A stretch of 14,912 nucleotides of DNA from Arenicellales bacterium (GTDB taxonomy: Bacteria; Pseudomonadota; Gammaproteobacteria; BMS3Bbin11), in contig JARFQC010000152.1 of the NCBI GenBank assembly GCA_029287965.1, positions 1 through 14,912 on the forward strand. Direction: 5' to 3'. The position numbers were made by a program, and so were the translations under genes. Positions 1 through 7,137 of the stretch are shown piece by piece. Every line of letters starts with the position of its first letter. Within the stretch, counting starts at the first letter, position 1. Under the pieces are notes generated by a model that worked only from the letters and a program-made list of their open reading frames with translations, was not told the origin of the DNA and searched no databases.

Positions 1-1
1 C

Positions 2-169
2 ACCTACTATGACTGGTTGCTGGATCGTGCGTACCTGCTGGTGCCGGCACAGACTTACGTGGGTAATTTCCTCAAGACCTTTGCGGAGTTCCCGCCACGC
101 CAGAAGGCCGCAAGTTTCAGCCTCGACCAGGTCATGGTCAAGCTGGAAACCAGTACAGGTTCTCACTAA
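2..169 (+). CDS. Arylsulfatase, C-terminal fragment
   Basis: An open frame runs in from the window edge and ends at TAA (167-169), giving 55 residues. It carries the motif YVGNFLKTFAEFPPRQ followed by KAASFSLDQVM, which I recognise as the usual carboxy end of bacterial formylglycine-dependent arylsulfatases. Such enzymes hydrolyse sulfate esters and are usually exported. The catalytic Cys/Ser-x-Pro-x-Arg signature and metal ligands would lie upstream of the window, so activity cannot be judged. A hairpin terminator follows 21 bases after the stop, so the gene probably ends its own transcript. The family call rests on this short tail alone; another alkaline-phosphatase-fold sulfatase is possible. 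Confidence 0.72.
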   Translation, partial: TYYDWLLDRAYLLVPAQTYVGNFLKTFAEFPPRQKAASFSLDQVMVKLETSTGSH

Positions 170-190
170 ACCAATCTGAGCGCTGTATGA

Positions 191-215
191 ATGCCGCCCT
201 GATGGGCGGCATTTT
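191..215 (+). terminator. Rho-independent terminator after the arylsulfatase gene
   Basis: A perfect 9-bp stem (ATGCCGCCC at 191-199 with GGGCGGCAT at 204-212) closes a 4-base loop TGAT and runs into a short T tract (TTTT at 212-215). Strong G+C stem plus T run fits an intrinsic terminator, though the T run is short. It separates the sulfatase from the HAD phosphatase gene 88 bases further on. Confidence 0.75.
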
Positions 216-303
216 CAGTGGTAGGCAGCGTGCTTGAAGCACTCAACGTCATACCCATAAATACCGGGCTCCAGCTTTTATAACCAGCCAGGCAAGAATC
301 AAG

Positions 304-1305
304 ATGAATAAAATTAAACTCACCGTTTTACTGGTCACATTCAATGCAGGACTGTTTTCATTTACAACATTGGCAGCTGACTCAACTGTGCTTCCCTCCT
401 GGAATGACAGCGAATCCAGGCAAAACATCATCGCTTTTGTCGACAAGGTAACCGACCAGTCCGGTCCTGACTATGTTCCGCCTGCGGAACGTATTGCTGT
501 TTTCGACAACGATGGCACGCTCTGGTCCGAGAAACCGGTCTACTTTCAGCTCCTGTTTGCCATTGACCGTGTCAAGGCGCTCGCATCCGGGCATCCTGAG
601 TGGAAAACCAAACAACCCTTCAAGGCCGTACTCGAAGATGACATGGATGCCCTGGCGAATAGCGGTGAAAAAGGCCTGCTGGAACTCGTCATGACTTCTC
701 ACGCCGGCAACACAACAGATGAGTTCAGCCGTATCGTGACAGACTGGCTTGCCAGTGCACGACATCCGACTACAGGTAAACGTTACACCGGAATGGTCTA
801 TCAGCCCATGCTGGAACTCCTCGATTATTTACGTAGCAAAGGATTCAAAACGTATATCGTGTCGGGCGGTGGCATCGAATTCATGCGTCCATGGGTTGAA
901 GCCGTTTATGGCGTTCCTCCTGAACAGGTAATTGGCAGCAGCATCAGGACAACGTTCGAGTTGCGTGATGGTGAGCCAGTGCTGACCAGGCTGCCGGAAA
1001 TCAATTTCATCGATGACAAGGCCGGCAAGCCGGTCGGTATCAACCAGCACATCGGCCGCCGGCCCATCGCGGCTTTCGGCAATTCAGACGGCGACCTGCA
1101 GATGCTGCAGTGGACTGCAGCAGGTGAGGGCAGACGCCTGATGGCGATTGTCCGTCATACGGATGAGAAAAGAGAATGGGCCTACGATCGTGACAGCCAC
1201 GTGGGTAAACTGGACAAGGCGCTGGATCATGCGACAGCGAATGGCTGGACTGTTATTGACATGAAGAAGGACTGGCGCGCGATTTACCCGCAAGTGGCGC
1301 AATAG
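304..1305 (+). CDS. Exported HAD-superfamily phosphatase
   Basis: A 333-residue protein. Residues 1-25 form a signal peptide (basic start, hydrophobic core, cleavage after TTLAA), so it should act in the periplasm. The HAD core is complete. Motif I is FDNDGTLW with nucleophile D68 and acid/base D70. Motif II is the Ser in IVSGGG (S187). A motif III lysine is probably K239 or K242. Motif IV is GNSDGD with D262 and D264. DxDGT followed by the long insert at about 80-165 resembles exported proteins annotated as phosphoserine-phosphatase-like HAD hydrolases; substrate is unknown. ATG at 304 gives a proper signal peptide, but no clear Shine-Dalgarno precedes it. It sits just behind an arylsulfatase gene, suggesting a scavenging role for phosphate or sulfate esters, which is inference. 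Confidence 0.82.
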   Translation: MNKIKLTVLLVTFNAGLFSFTTLAADSTVLPSWNDSESRQNIIAFVDKVTDQSGPDYVPPAERIAVFDNDGTLWSEKPVYFQLLFAIDRVKALASGHPEWKTKQPFKAVLEDDMDALANSGEKGLLELVMTSHAGNTTDEFSRIVTDWLASARHPTTGKRYTGMVYQPMLELLDYLRSKGFKTYIVSGGGIEFMRPWVEAVYGVPPEQVIGSSIRTTFELRDGEPVLTRLPEINFIDDKAGKPVGINQHIGRRPIAAFGNSDGDLQMLQWTAAGEGRRLMAIVRHTDEKREWAYDRDSHVGKLDKALDHATANGWTVIDMKKDWRAIYPQVAQ

Positions 1306-1398
1306 CTGGTTTGCCTTTTCGACAGGAGGTATTATTTGCGCCCCTGAGTTTAAGGCTTACCCGGAACTACTCGACAAATATCCCCGGAGGATAGACAC

Positions 1399-2286
1399 AT
1401 GGCAAACGGTGACAACACACCTGACGCAACAGAACAGATGCCTGACGTTGTAGAACAGGTAAAAGAAATCATGGATCCCGATAAGGTCAATCACCTGGTC
1501 GAAGTCGGAACGGAGCTGGCTGTACAATATGGTCTGCAGCTGCTTGCTGCGATTGCTATCTTCATCGTCGGTAAGATGGTGGCCAAGTGGATACGAAAAC
1601 TGGTCACACGCGTCATGAAAAAGGCCGAGATAGACCAGATCATCATAGGCTTTACCAGCAACATCGCCTACATAGCTGTCCTCGCATTCGTTATCGTCGC
1701 GGCACTTGGTCAACTCGGCATCCAGACTACCTCCTTCATCGCCATTCTCGGTGCTGCCGGCCTGGCCGTTGGCCTCGCTCTGCAGGGTTCGCTGGCCAAC
1801 TTCGCCGCCGGTTTCCTGATGATTATTTTCCGCCCCTTCAAGGTAGGCGACTTCGTCGAGGCCGCCGGTGTATCGGGGAGCGTCCAGTCCATACAGATAT
1901 TCACCACGACGCTTATCACCCCGGATAACAAGACCATCATCATCCCCAACGGCAAGATCGGCAATGACAACATTATCAACTACTCGACCCAGGCCAACAG
2001 GCGCGTCGACCTGACTGTAGGTGTTGCCTATGACGCCGATCTGAAACAGGTTCGCAGCGAGCTGGAAGACATCGTCAGCACGGATGATCGCATCCTCGAC
2101 GATCCGGCCCACCAGATCGCCGTCTCGGAGCTGGCCGACAACAGCGTGAATTTCGTCGTTCGTCTATGGGTGAAATCCGAGGATTACTGGGGTGTTTTCT
2201 TTGATACAAACGAATCAGTCAAAGTCAGATTCGATGACGCCGGCATAGGCATACCGTTCCCGCCGCGTGTTGTTCACCTGTACTAG
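1399..2286 (+). CDS. mscS: Small-conductance mechanosensitive channel MscS
   Basis: A 295-residue inner-membrane channel, close to the 286 residues of E. coli MscS, which opens under membrane tension after hypo-osmotic shock to release solutes. Three hydrophobic segments fit TM1 at about 44-64, TM2 at about 84-106 and the pore-lining TM3 at about 110-143. TM3 has the Gly/Ala-rich GAAGLAVGLALQGSLANFAAG pattern that packs the heptameric pore, followed by FRPFKVGDFVE, the entry to the beta domain. PDNKTIIIPNGKI marks the cytoplasmic cage, and GIGIPFPPR is the usual C-terminal strand. A good ribosome site, CCGGAGG, lies about 11 bases before ATG. There are no extra periplasmic domains of the MscK type. 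The gene is 93 bases downstream of the HAD gene, possibly cotranscribed. Confidence 0.93.
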   Translation: MANGDNTPDATEQMPDVVEQVKEIMDPDKVNHLVEVGTELAVQYGLQLLAAIAIFIVGKMVAKWIRKLVTRVMKKAEIDQIIIGFTSNIAYIAVLAFVIVAALGQLGIQTTSFIAILGAAGLAVGLALQGSLANFAAGFLMIIFRPFKVGDFVEAAGVSGSVQSIQIFTTTLITPDNKTIIIPNGKIGNDNIINYSTQANRRVDLTVGVAYDADLKQVRSELEDIVSTDDRILDDPAHQIAVSELADNSVNFVVRLWVKSEDYWGVFFDTNESVKVRFDDAGIGIPFPPRVVHLY

Positions 2287-2327
2287 CACACGGCGGCCTG
2301 AACCCGGATATTAATATCTGACTTGTT

Positions 2328-2402
2328 GGAGCGGCGGCCTCGCCGCGTTGTTGTTTTCATTCAGCGTTATAGAAGAATGGTTCGCGGCGAGGCCGCCGCT
2401 CC
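2328..2402. repeat. Inverted pair of REP-type elements (REPIN/BIME-like) before cysM
   Basis: Two perfect 20-bp inverted arms (2328-2347 and 2383-2402) flank a 35-base spacer. Each arm is itself a hairpin: GCGGCG / GCCT / CGCCGC. With one mismatch the symmetry extends outward to GTTGGAG and CTCCTAC. The GGAGCG-palindrome-CGCG layout is that of REP elements known from many gammaproteobacteria, which are moved by RAYT transposases and often lie in pairs. It fills most of the space between mscS and cysM and ends only 37 bases before the cysM start, so it may lie in the cysM leader, or may stabilise or end the mscS transcript. No T tract follows. Confidence 0.82.
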
Positions 2403-2439
2403 TACACATGGGTATGTGCGCAGTGGTAACCTCCCACAC

Positions 2440-3324
2440 ATGAAAGAGCTCGAAGACTTCGTCGGCAATACCCCACTGGTTCGCCTCAAACACCTGACAC
2501 CTGGCAGCAGCAACGAGATACTCGTTAAACTGGAAGGCAACAATCCGGCCGGGTCCGTCAAGGACCGTCCCGCACTGAACATGATCGTCGCAGCGGAAGA
2601 GCGTGGTGACATCAATCCCGGCGACACCCTGATCGAAGCGACTAGCGGCAATACCGGCATCGCGCTGGCCATGGCCGCAGCGATCAAGGGCTACCGCATG
2701 GTACTGATCATGCCCGAGAACATGAGTGCGGAACGTGTTGCCACCATGAAGGCCTACGGGGCAGAAATCATTCCTGTCAGCAGGGAAGCCAGCATGGAAG
2801 GGGCACGCGACCTGGCCCTTGAAATGCAGGCCGACGGCAAGGGCAGGGTACTGGACCAGTTTTCCAACCCGGATAATCCCGACGCGCATTACAAGACTAC
2901 AGGTCCGGAAATCTGGCGTGACACAGAAGGCAAGGTCACCCATTTTGTTTCATCGATGGGCACCACCGGTACGATCATGGGTACATCGCGCTATCTGAAG
3001 GAAGTAAACCCCGACATTCGCATCGTAGGCGTGCAGCCGACTGAAGGCTCCTCCATCCCGGGCATCCGGCGCTGGCCGGAAGAATATCTGCCGAGCATCT
3101 TCGACCCGGCTCGTGTCGATCAGACCATAGATATCGATCAGTCACTCGCGGAGCAGACCACCCGGGAACTGGCGAGCAGGGAAGGGATCTTCTGCGGTGT
3201 CTCATCCGGCGGCGCAGTAGCTGCAGCGATACAATTGTCATGCAAGCTAGAGAATGCAGTGATCGTCTCGATCATCTGCGACCGTGGCGACCGCTACCTG
3301 TCAACAGGCATCTTCCCCGCATGA
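2440..3324 (+). CDS. cysM: Cysteine synthase B (O-acetylserine sulfhydrylase B)
   Basis: A 294-residue PLP enzyme making cysteine from O-acetylserine and sulfide; CysM types also accept thiosulfate. The PLP lysine is K41 in NNPAGSVKDRPA. EATSGNTG (67-74) binds substrate and the Asn of it, with GTTGT (174-178), holds the cofactor phosphate. GSSIPGIRRWP (203-213) and REGIFCGVSSGGA are typical of CysM rather than CysK, as is the end IICDRGDRYLSTGIF. I choose ATG 2440 because it aligns with the E. coli start; the frame is open upstream to 2323, but that stretch is REP sequence. There is no Shine-Dalgarno; the leader instead has ACCTCC at 2429-2434. The protein ends some nine residues earlier than E. 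coli CysM. Its stop overlaps the next start (ATGA), implying translational coupling. Confidence 0.95.
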   Translation: MKELEDFVGNTPLVRLKHLTPGSSNEILVKLEGNNPAGSVKDRPALNMIVAAEERGDINPGDTLIEATSGNTGIALAMAAAIKGYRMVLIMPENMSAERVATMKAYGAEIIPVSREASMEGARDLALEMQADGKGRVLDQFSNPDNPDAHYKTTGPEIWRDTEGKVTHFVSSMGTTGTIMGTSRYLKEVNPDIRIVGVQPTEGSSIPGIRRWPEEYLPSIFDPARVDQTIDIDQSLAEQTTRELASREGIFCGVSSGGAVAAAIQLSCKLENAVIVSIICDRGDRYLSTGIFPA

Positions 3325-4079
3325 ATGCGCTGGCGATCAGAATTGCAACCTTACCGGACGTAGAACTGGGCAGGGTTCTTTACGATCTGCATGACTTGTC
3401 CGATGCAGACATCGTCCGGGTGATGTATGCCAAGCATCGCGAGCAAACCGGATCAACTGACGAGCTTGCACTGCATATGCAGCGCATTGCTGGCATATCG
3501 GCTGTATACCGTGACGATGACACGATCAAGGTCTGGTCCCTGGGTGACAGGACATCCAGTGAACAGGATCTGATTCGGCATTTCTTCGCCGGAATAGAAA
3601 AGTACACACCGGTACTGGTGACATGGAATGGCAGCCGATTTGACCTGCCGGTGATCCAGTACAGGGCACTGAAACATGGCATCGTGTCACGTACTTACTG
3701 GGATAGCGGCAGCCATGAAGAGTCTTTTCGCGACGCCAATTATCATGGCCGCTTTCATTCACGACATGTCGACCTGATGGACACGCTGTCCGGTCATCAG
3801 CATCCGGGCCTCGCCTCGCTTGACGAGATATCCCTGATGCTGAACCTGCCTGCTGTGCCCAGTGATGCGGCGAACTATGATATTGATATCGTCCGCCACA
3901 CCTGCGAATCCGAAGTACTGAACATCTGGCAGATATACCTGAACTGGCTGCACTTGACGACTGAACTCGATGATGCCGCCCTGGCCCGGGAACGCCAGGT
4001 ACTGCACGAAAGTCTTCTGCAGGAAAACCAGTCGCACCTGGCTGCCTACCTGAAGGCCTGGAACGAGAGCAGCAGTTGA
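3321..4079 (+). CDS. PolB-type 3'-5' exonuclease homologue, catalytic residues apparently lost
   Basis: A 252-residue protein of the predicted 3'-5' exonuclease family related to the PolB proofreading domain (DnaQ fold, Pfam DNA_pol_B_exo2). Fold markers are VWSLG (71-75), ALVTWNG-like LVTWNGSRFDLPVIQYRAL (99-116) with D108, and HVDLMD (149-154). Family members normally begin with F-D-I-E-T-[IV]-P-D; here the segment reads IRIATLPD (6-13), so both motif I acids are replaced (R7, A9). The C-terminal motif, usually YCETDVLN, reads TCESEVLN (194-201), and the loop before it is shortened. Two of the metal-binding positions are thus gone, so a nuclease activity is unlikely; this is judged from remembered family sequences. 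ATG 3321 overlaps the cysM stop by four bases, and the open frame before it is cysM out of frame. rlmD follows after 36 bases. Confidence 0.8.
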   Translation: MNALAIRIATLPDVELGRVLYDLHDLSDADIVRVMYAKHREQTGSTDELALHMQRIAGISAVYRDDDTIKVWSLGDRTSSEQDLIRHFFAGIEKYTPVLVTWNGSRFDLPVIQYRALKHGIVSRTYWDSGSHEESFRDANYHGRFHSRHVDLMDTLSGHQHPGLASLDEISLMLNLPAVPSDAANYDIDIVRHTCESEVLNIWQIYLNWLHLTTELDDAALARERQVLHESLLQENQSHLAAYLKAWNESSS

Positions 4080-4115
4080 CTTGCTGCAGCCTGACAGAAC
4101 AGATGCATTAACCTG

Positions 4116-5450
4116 ATGGGACGTCGCAGAAAACGCTTCCAGCCGTTCGAGTTAACCGTCAGCATTGAATCACTGGCCGACGATACCCGGGGCGTTGCCC
4201 GCCACGAAGGTAAAACCGTATTCGTCAGCGGGGCACTACCGGGCGAAACCGTCCGCTGCCTGGTCAGGAAAAAACGCAGTAAGTTCGACGAGGCCGACCT
4301 CATCGAAGTGATCGATGCTTCACCTGACAGGGTCAATCCCCGCTGCAGTGCCGCCGGAGTTTGTGGTGGATGCAGTCTGCAACATATGAGCGGAGAGGCC
4401 CAGGTCAGGGCAAAGCAACAAGTGCTGCTCGACAGCCTTGCACATATCGGCAAGATTGCGCCCGAAAAAGTACTTCCTCCCCTGGAAGGCCCGCATTGGA
4501 ACTATCGACGCAAGGCACGCCTGGGCGTACGGGTTGTCCCCAAAAAGGGCGGGGTGCTGGTTGGCTTTCGCGAGGCACGCAGCAGCTACATAGCCGTACT
4601 GGAGCGATGCGATATCCTCGATAAACGGTTTGCCGACCTGATTGCGCCCCTCCAGGAACTGATATCCATGCTGAGCATCGCGAAGCGTATTCCACAAATA
4701 GAAGTGGCTGCTGGCGATGACACGGCCATGCTCGTATTCAGGCACCTTGAACCGCTGACGGATGAAGACCTCACCCGCTTACGAGATTTCGGGCAGGCTT
4801 ACGCAGTGAACATCATGCTGCAGCCCAAGGGTCCGGATTCGGTACAGCCGCTCAACCCTGAATGCGACGACCTGCTCAGCTATCGCCTGGAAGACTGGAA
4901 CCTGGAAGTGCAATTTCGTCCGACGGACTTCACCCAGGTCAATGCAGGCATCAACCGCCTGATGATCAGGCAGGCGCTGGAACTGCTGGAGCCCGGGAAA
5001 GATGACCGGGTACTCGACCTGTTTTGCGGATTGGGTAATTTCACGTTACCCCTGGCACGTACATGCGGTCACGTGACAGGGATAGAAGGTGATCCTGCAC
5101 TGGTCAGCATGGCCAGGGATAACGCAGCCCGCAACGGCCTGGCCAACACCGAATTTATTACCTCGAACCTGTACGAGGAACCGCTGGAAGGTAACTGGCT
5201 GCAGCAGAAATGGGATCAAATCCTGCTGGACCCGCCACGCAGCGGTGCCAGGGAAGTCATCGCACGCTTACCGGAGCTGCATCCCCGACGCATTGTCTAC
5301 GTCTCGTGTAACCCCGCTACCCTGGCTCGTGATGCGGGGATTCTCGTCAACGAGTTCGGCTACACCCTGACCGCAGCAGGCATCATGGATATGTTCCCGC
5401 ATACGGCCCACGTGGAATCGATTGCTGTGTTCGACGCACCGGTGAAGTAG
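4116..5450 (+). CDS. rlmD: 23S rRNA (uracil-1939-C5)-methyltransferase RlmD
   Basis: A 444-residue SAM-dependent enzyme that makes m5U1939 in 23S rRNA, formerly RumA. An N-terminal TRAM RNA-binding domain covers about 10-67. A 4Fe-4S cluster site is given by C77, C83 and C86 (motif CSAAGVCGGC) plus C165, spaced as in E. coli. The Rossmann methyltransferase part starts with VLDLFCGLGNFTLPLA (299-314), the SAM loop, then LDPPRSGA (371-378). The catalytic nucleophile is C398 in VSCNPATLARD, and DMFPHTAHVE (425-434) contributes the general base. Length matches the family (433 in E. coli). ATG 4116 follows the exonuclease homologue by 36 bases, so it probably belongs to the cysM operon. Its stop lies only 15 bases from the stop of the convergent OmpA-type gene. 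Confidence 0.95.
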   Translation: MGRRRKRFQPFELTVSIESLADDTRGVARHEGKTVFVSGALPGETVRCLVRKKRSKFDEADLIEVIDASPDRVNPRCSAAGVCGGCSLQHMSGEAQVRAKQQVLLDSLAHIGKIAPEKVLPPLEGPHWNYRRKARLGVRVVPKKGGVLVGFREARSSYIAVLERCDILDKRFADLIAPLQELISMLSIAKRIPQIEVAAGDDTAMLVFRHLEPLTDEDLTRLRDFGQAYAVNIMLQPKGPDSVQPLNPECDDLLSYRLEDWNLEVQFRPTDFTQVNAGINRLMIRQALELLEPGKDDRVLDLFCGLGNFTLPLARTCGHVTGIEGDPALVSMARDNAARNGLANTEFITSNLYEEPLEGNWLQQKWDQILLDPPRSGAREVIARLPELHPRRIVYVSCNPATLARDAGILVNEFGYTLTAAGIMDMFPHTAHVESIAVFDAPVK

Positions 5451-5465
5451 AGCATTACACCGCTA

Positions 5466-6152
5466 TTAGTACTGAGGTGACTCGTGTGCCCTGTATTCCT
5501 GGCCTTCCACCACGGGCTTGATAAAAATCTCGACACGCCTGTTCAGCTGCCTGCCTGCTTCCGTAGCATTGCTGTCACGGGGCTCGTATTCCCCGCGTCC
5601 TTCCGTGTGCAACCGCGCGCGGGATACGCCCTGGCCGGACAGGTAGCTGGCAACGCTGTCAGCGCGTCTTTCGGACAACCGCTGGTTGTAGTCAGCCGGC
5701 CCGGTGCTGTCGGTGTGCCCGATGACATGCACGACGGTCCGGTCGTACTTGTTGATCACGGCCGCCAGTTTCTGCAGTGATGGTCTGAACGCTGGTTTGA
5801 TGTCAGAACGGTCAAAATCAAAGGATACCTCGCTGTCCACCGTCAGCTTCAGCGTGTCGTCCTTGAGACGTTCAATCTCCAGCTGATGGGCATCCTGTTC
5901 TGCTTTGAGCTCTTCTTCAAACTCCGCCTGCTGTTTGTCCATGTAATGTCCCACGCCGCCTCCGGCGATCGCGCCGACCACAGCACCGACATAGCGACCG
6001 CTGTCATGATCGATCTGGTGCCCGATAACTGCACCCGTCACGGCACCAATCGCCGCCCCGGTCTTGGCTCGCTGATGCGGATCATCCGTCACGCAACCGC
6101 CCAGAATTAGTGACATCGCTGCGATAAGCGCGGGCAGTGTATGCGTTTTCAT
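5466..6152 (-). CDS. OmpA-family lipoprotein with glycine-zipper segment (YiaD-like)
   Basis: A 228-residue outer-membrane lipoprotein. Residues 1-19 are a lipoprotein signal ending in the lipobox LGGC with lipidated C20; the residue after it is Val, not Asp, so outer-membrane sorting is expected. Residues 32-70 hold Gly-zipper repeats (GAAIGAVTGAVIG, YVGAVVGAIAGGGVG) that insert in or lie against membrane. A charged, probably helical linker (72-100) leads to the OmpA peptidoglycan-binding domain (about 108-212), with the peptidoglycan-contact residues D148 in GHTDSTG and R163 in LSERRADSV. I take ATG 6152 because AAGGGG lies at the right distance; ATG 6158 is too close to it, and the open frame upstream to 6260 lacks signal-peptide character. 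It anchors the outer membrane to the wall. The call of family is firm, the precise role is not. Confidence 0.88.
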   Translation of the reverse strand: MKTHTLPALIAAMSLILGGCVTDDPHQRAKTGAAIGAVTGAVIGHQIDHDSGRYVGAVVGAIAGGGVGHYMDKQQAEFEEELKAEQDAHQLEIERLKDDTLKLTVDSEVSFDFDRSDIKPAFRPSLQKLAAVINKYDRTVVHVIGHTDSTGPADYNQRLSERRADSVASYLSGQGVSRARLHTEGRGEYEPRDSNATEAGRQLNRRVEIFIKPVVEGQEYRAHESPQY

Positions 6153-6374
6153 GTTCATTCCCCTTATATAAACGTTATTGTCAGTATCAGAATACGCCTC
6201 GCAGCATGAATCAAGCCTGAACCGGACGAGTGGTATAAAACGGCAAATGAAGGTCATCAATACACTGATAAGACGTGTTTTTCATATGAAAGTAATATGA
6301 CAAAATATCCGAACAAGTATATGAATGAGTGGATGTTTCTTCGGATTTATTTGAGAAAAATCTGGAAAATACCC

Positions 6375-6401
6375 GGAACCGGGAGTACTCTACAAATCAA
6401 A
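6375..6401 (+). promoter_or_regulatory. Possible sigma-E-like promoter before the YfaZ-like gene
   Basis: GGAAC (6375-6379) and TCAAA (6397-6401) stand at about the spacing of an extracytoplasmic-stress sigma-E promoter, 32 bases before the ATG of an outer-membrane protein gene. The -35 part lacks the TT of the usual GGAACTT, and such short matches arise by chance, so this is only a suggestion. Two small palindromic patches (CCCGG..CCGGG and GAGTACTC) lie in the same place. Confidence 0.2.
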
Positions 6402-6432
6402 CAACTAGAAAAGGACGGGCAGGGAGCTATAC

Positions 6433-7062
6433 ATGGGTATACGATTTGCCAAAACTATCGGGTTCGGATGTGCATTGCTGGCTGGCACTTCAGCACAGGC
6501 ATTCAGCATACTGGACAGTCACGCCAGCGACGGGCAATGGTGGAATGAAACCGGCAGCCAGGTCGGCTCAGACAAGCTCTACCAGTATGGCGAACAGTGG
6601 TGGGATCAGAAATGGGGTGCACGTGGCGCTCTCTATCACCGTGACACGACCGGACTGGACTTCGAAAACAACAAACACCTTGCAGTCGACGTAAAACGAC
6701 GCCTGTTCTCCATGTCAGGCAACTCCTATCTCGCGGTCGGACTCGGCTGGGATGACATAGAACTGCCCGGTGACACCTACACTACCGGCATGCGTTTCGT
6801 GGCAGAAGGCAGATACGACGTATTCAAGCGCGCCTATTTTTTCGGCCAGGCAGCCTACACGCCATGGCTCAGTGAAGTGGAAGATATGGCTGGCCCCAAT
6901 GGCCGCGAGCTAGAAGTCGGGCTCGCAGTAAACCCGTTCCCTTCCATGTCATTAAAGGCCGGATATCGTAATTACTGGCTGGACTCAGGTAATACAGACG
7001 ATGATTCCCTGTATAACAGCGGCAACAATGGTGTATTCATTGGCGGCGGCCTGAGCTGGTAG
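6433..7062 (+). CDS. YfaZ-like outer-membrane beta-barrel protein
   Basis: A 209-residue protein with a signal peptide cleaved after AQA (residue 23). The mature part alternates polar and aromatic residues, with strand-like pieces such as WGARGALYHRD, AVDVKRRLF, YLAVGLGWDD, GMRFVAEGRYDVFKRAYFFGQAAYTPW, LEVGLAVNPFPSMSLKAGYRNYWLD and GVFIGGGLSW. It ends in aromatic Trp, the usual signal for BAM-mediated outer-membrane insertion. The pattern and length fit the YfaZ family of small barrels of unknown function. A clear ribosome site, AGGGAG (6421-6426), lies six bases before ATG 6433. It is divergent from the OmpA-type lipoprotein gene, sharing a 280-base regulatory gap. Function, pore or not, cannot be read from sequence; the family assignment is moderate. 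Confidence 0.7.
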   Translation: MGIRFAKTIGFGCALLAGTSAQAFSILDSHASDGQWWNETGSQVGSDKLYQYGEQWWDQKWGARGALYHRDTTGLDFENNKHLAVDVKRRLFSMSGNSYLAVGLGWDDIELPGDTYTTGMRFVAEGRYDVFKRAYFFGQAAYTPWLSEVEDMAGPNGRELEVGLAVNPFPSMSLKAGYRNYWLDSGNTDDDSLYNSGNNGVFIGGGLSW

Positions 7063-7070
7063 CGGCTTCA

Positions 7071-7116
7071 CCCTCTCTGTATGAGAGGGGACTTGCGATG
7101 GCATCCTGCCATCGCA
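7071..7116. terminator. Twin hairpins between convergent YfaZ-like gene and rne
   Basis: Two adjacent stem-loops lie between the two stop codons. The first is CCCTCTC / TGTAT / GAGAGGG (7071-7089), a 7-bp stem. The second is TGCGATGGCA / TCC / TGCCATCGCA (7094-7116), a perfect 10-bp stem. No T tract follows in either direction, so they are not classical intrinsic terminators. They could block 3' exonucleases or assist Rho-independent release weakly for both transcripts. Confidence 0.45.
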
Positions 7117-7137
7117 GCACAACAATCCCCTTAACAA

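Noticed and set aside
1324..1347. A perfect AGGAGGT followed by TTG-CGC-CCC-TGA
   Set aside because: A three-codon frame is too short to support; the true mscS start has its own ribosome site further on.
1357..2112. A 251-codon minus-strand frame across mscS
   Set aside because: It lies opposite the unmistakable MscS protein and shows no family features; long antisense frames are common in such codon usage.
2307..2318. Perfect palindrome GATATTAATATC after mscS
   Set aside because: Short and A+T-rich, without T tract or a known operator match; noted only as a possible protein-binding site.
2348..2373. TTGTTG and TATAGA inside the REP spacer as a cysM promoter
   Set aside because: The spacer is only 14 bases and no better -35 is present.
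6153..6260. N-terminal extension of the OmpA-type lipoprotein by 36 residues
   Set aside because: The extension destroys the lipoprotein signal, and a good ribosome site directly precedes the internal ATG at 6152.
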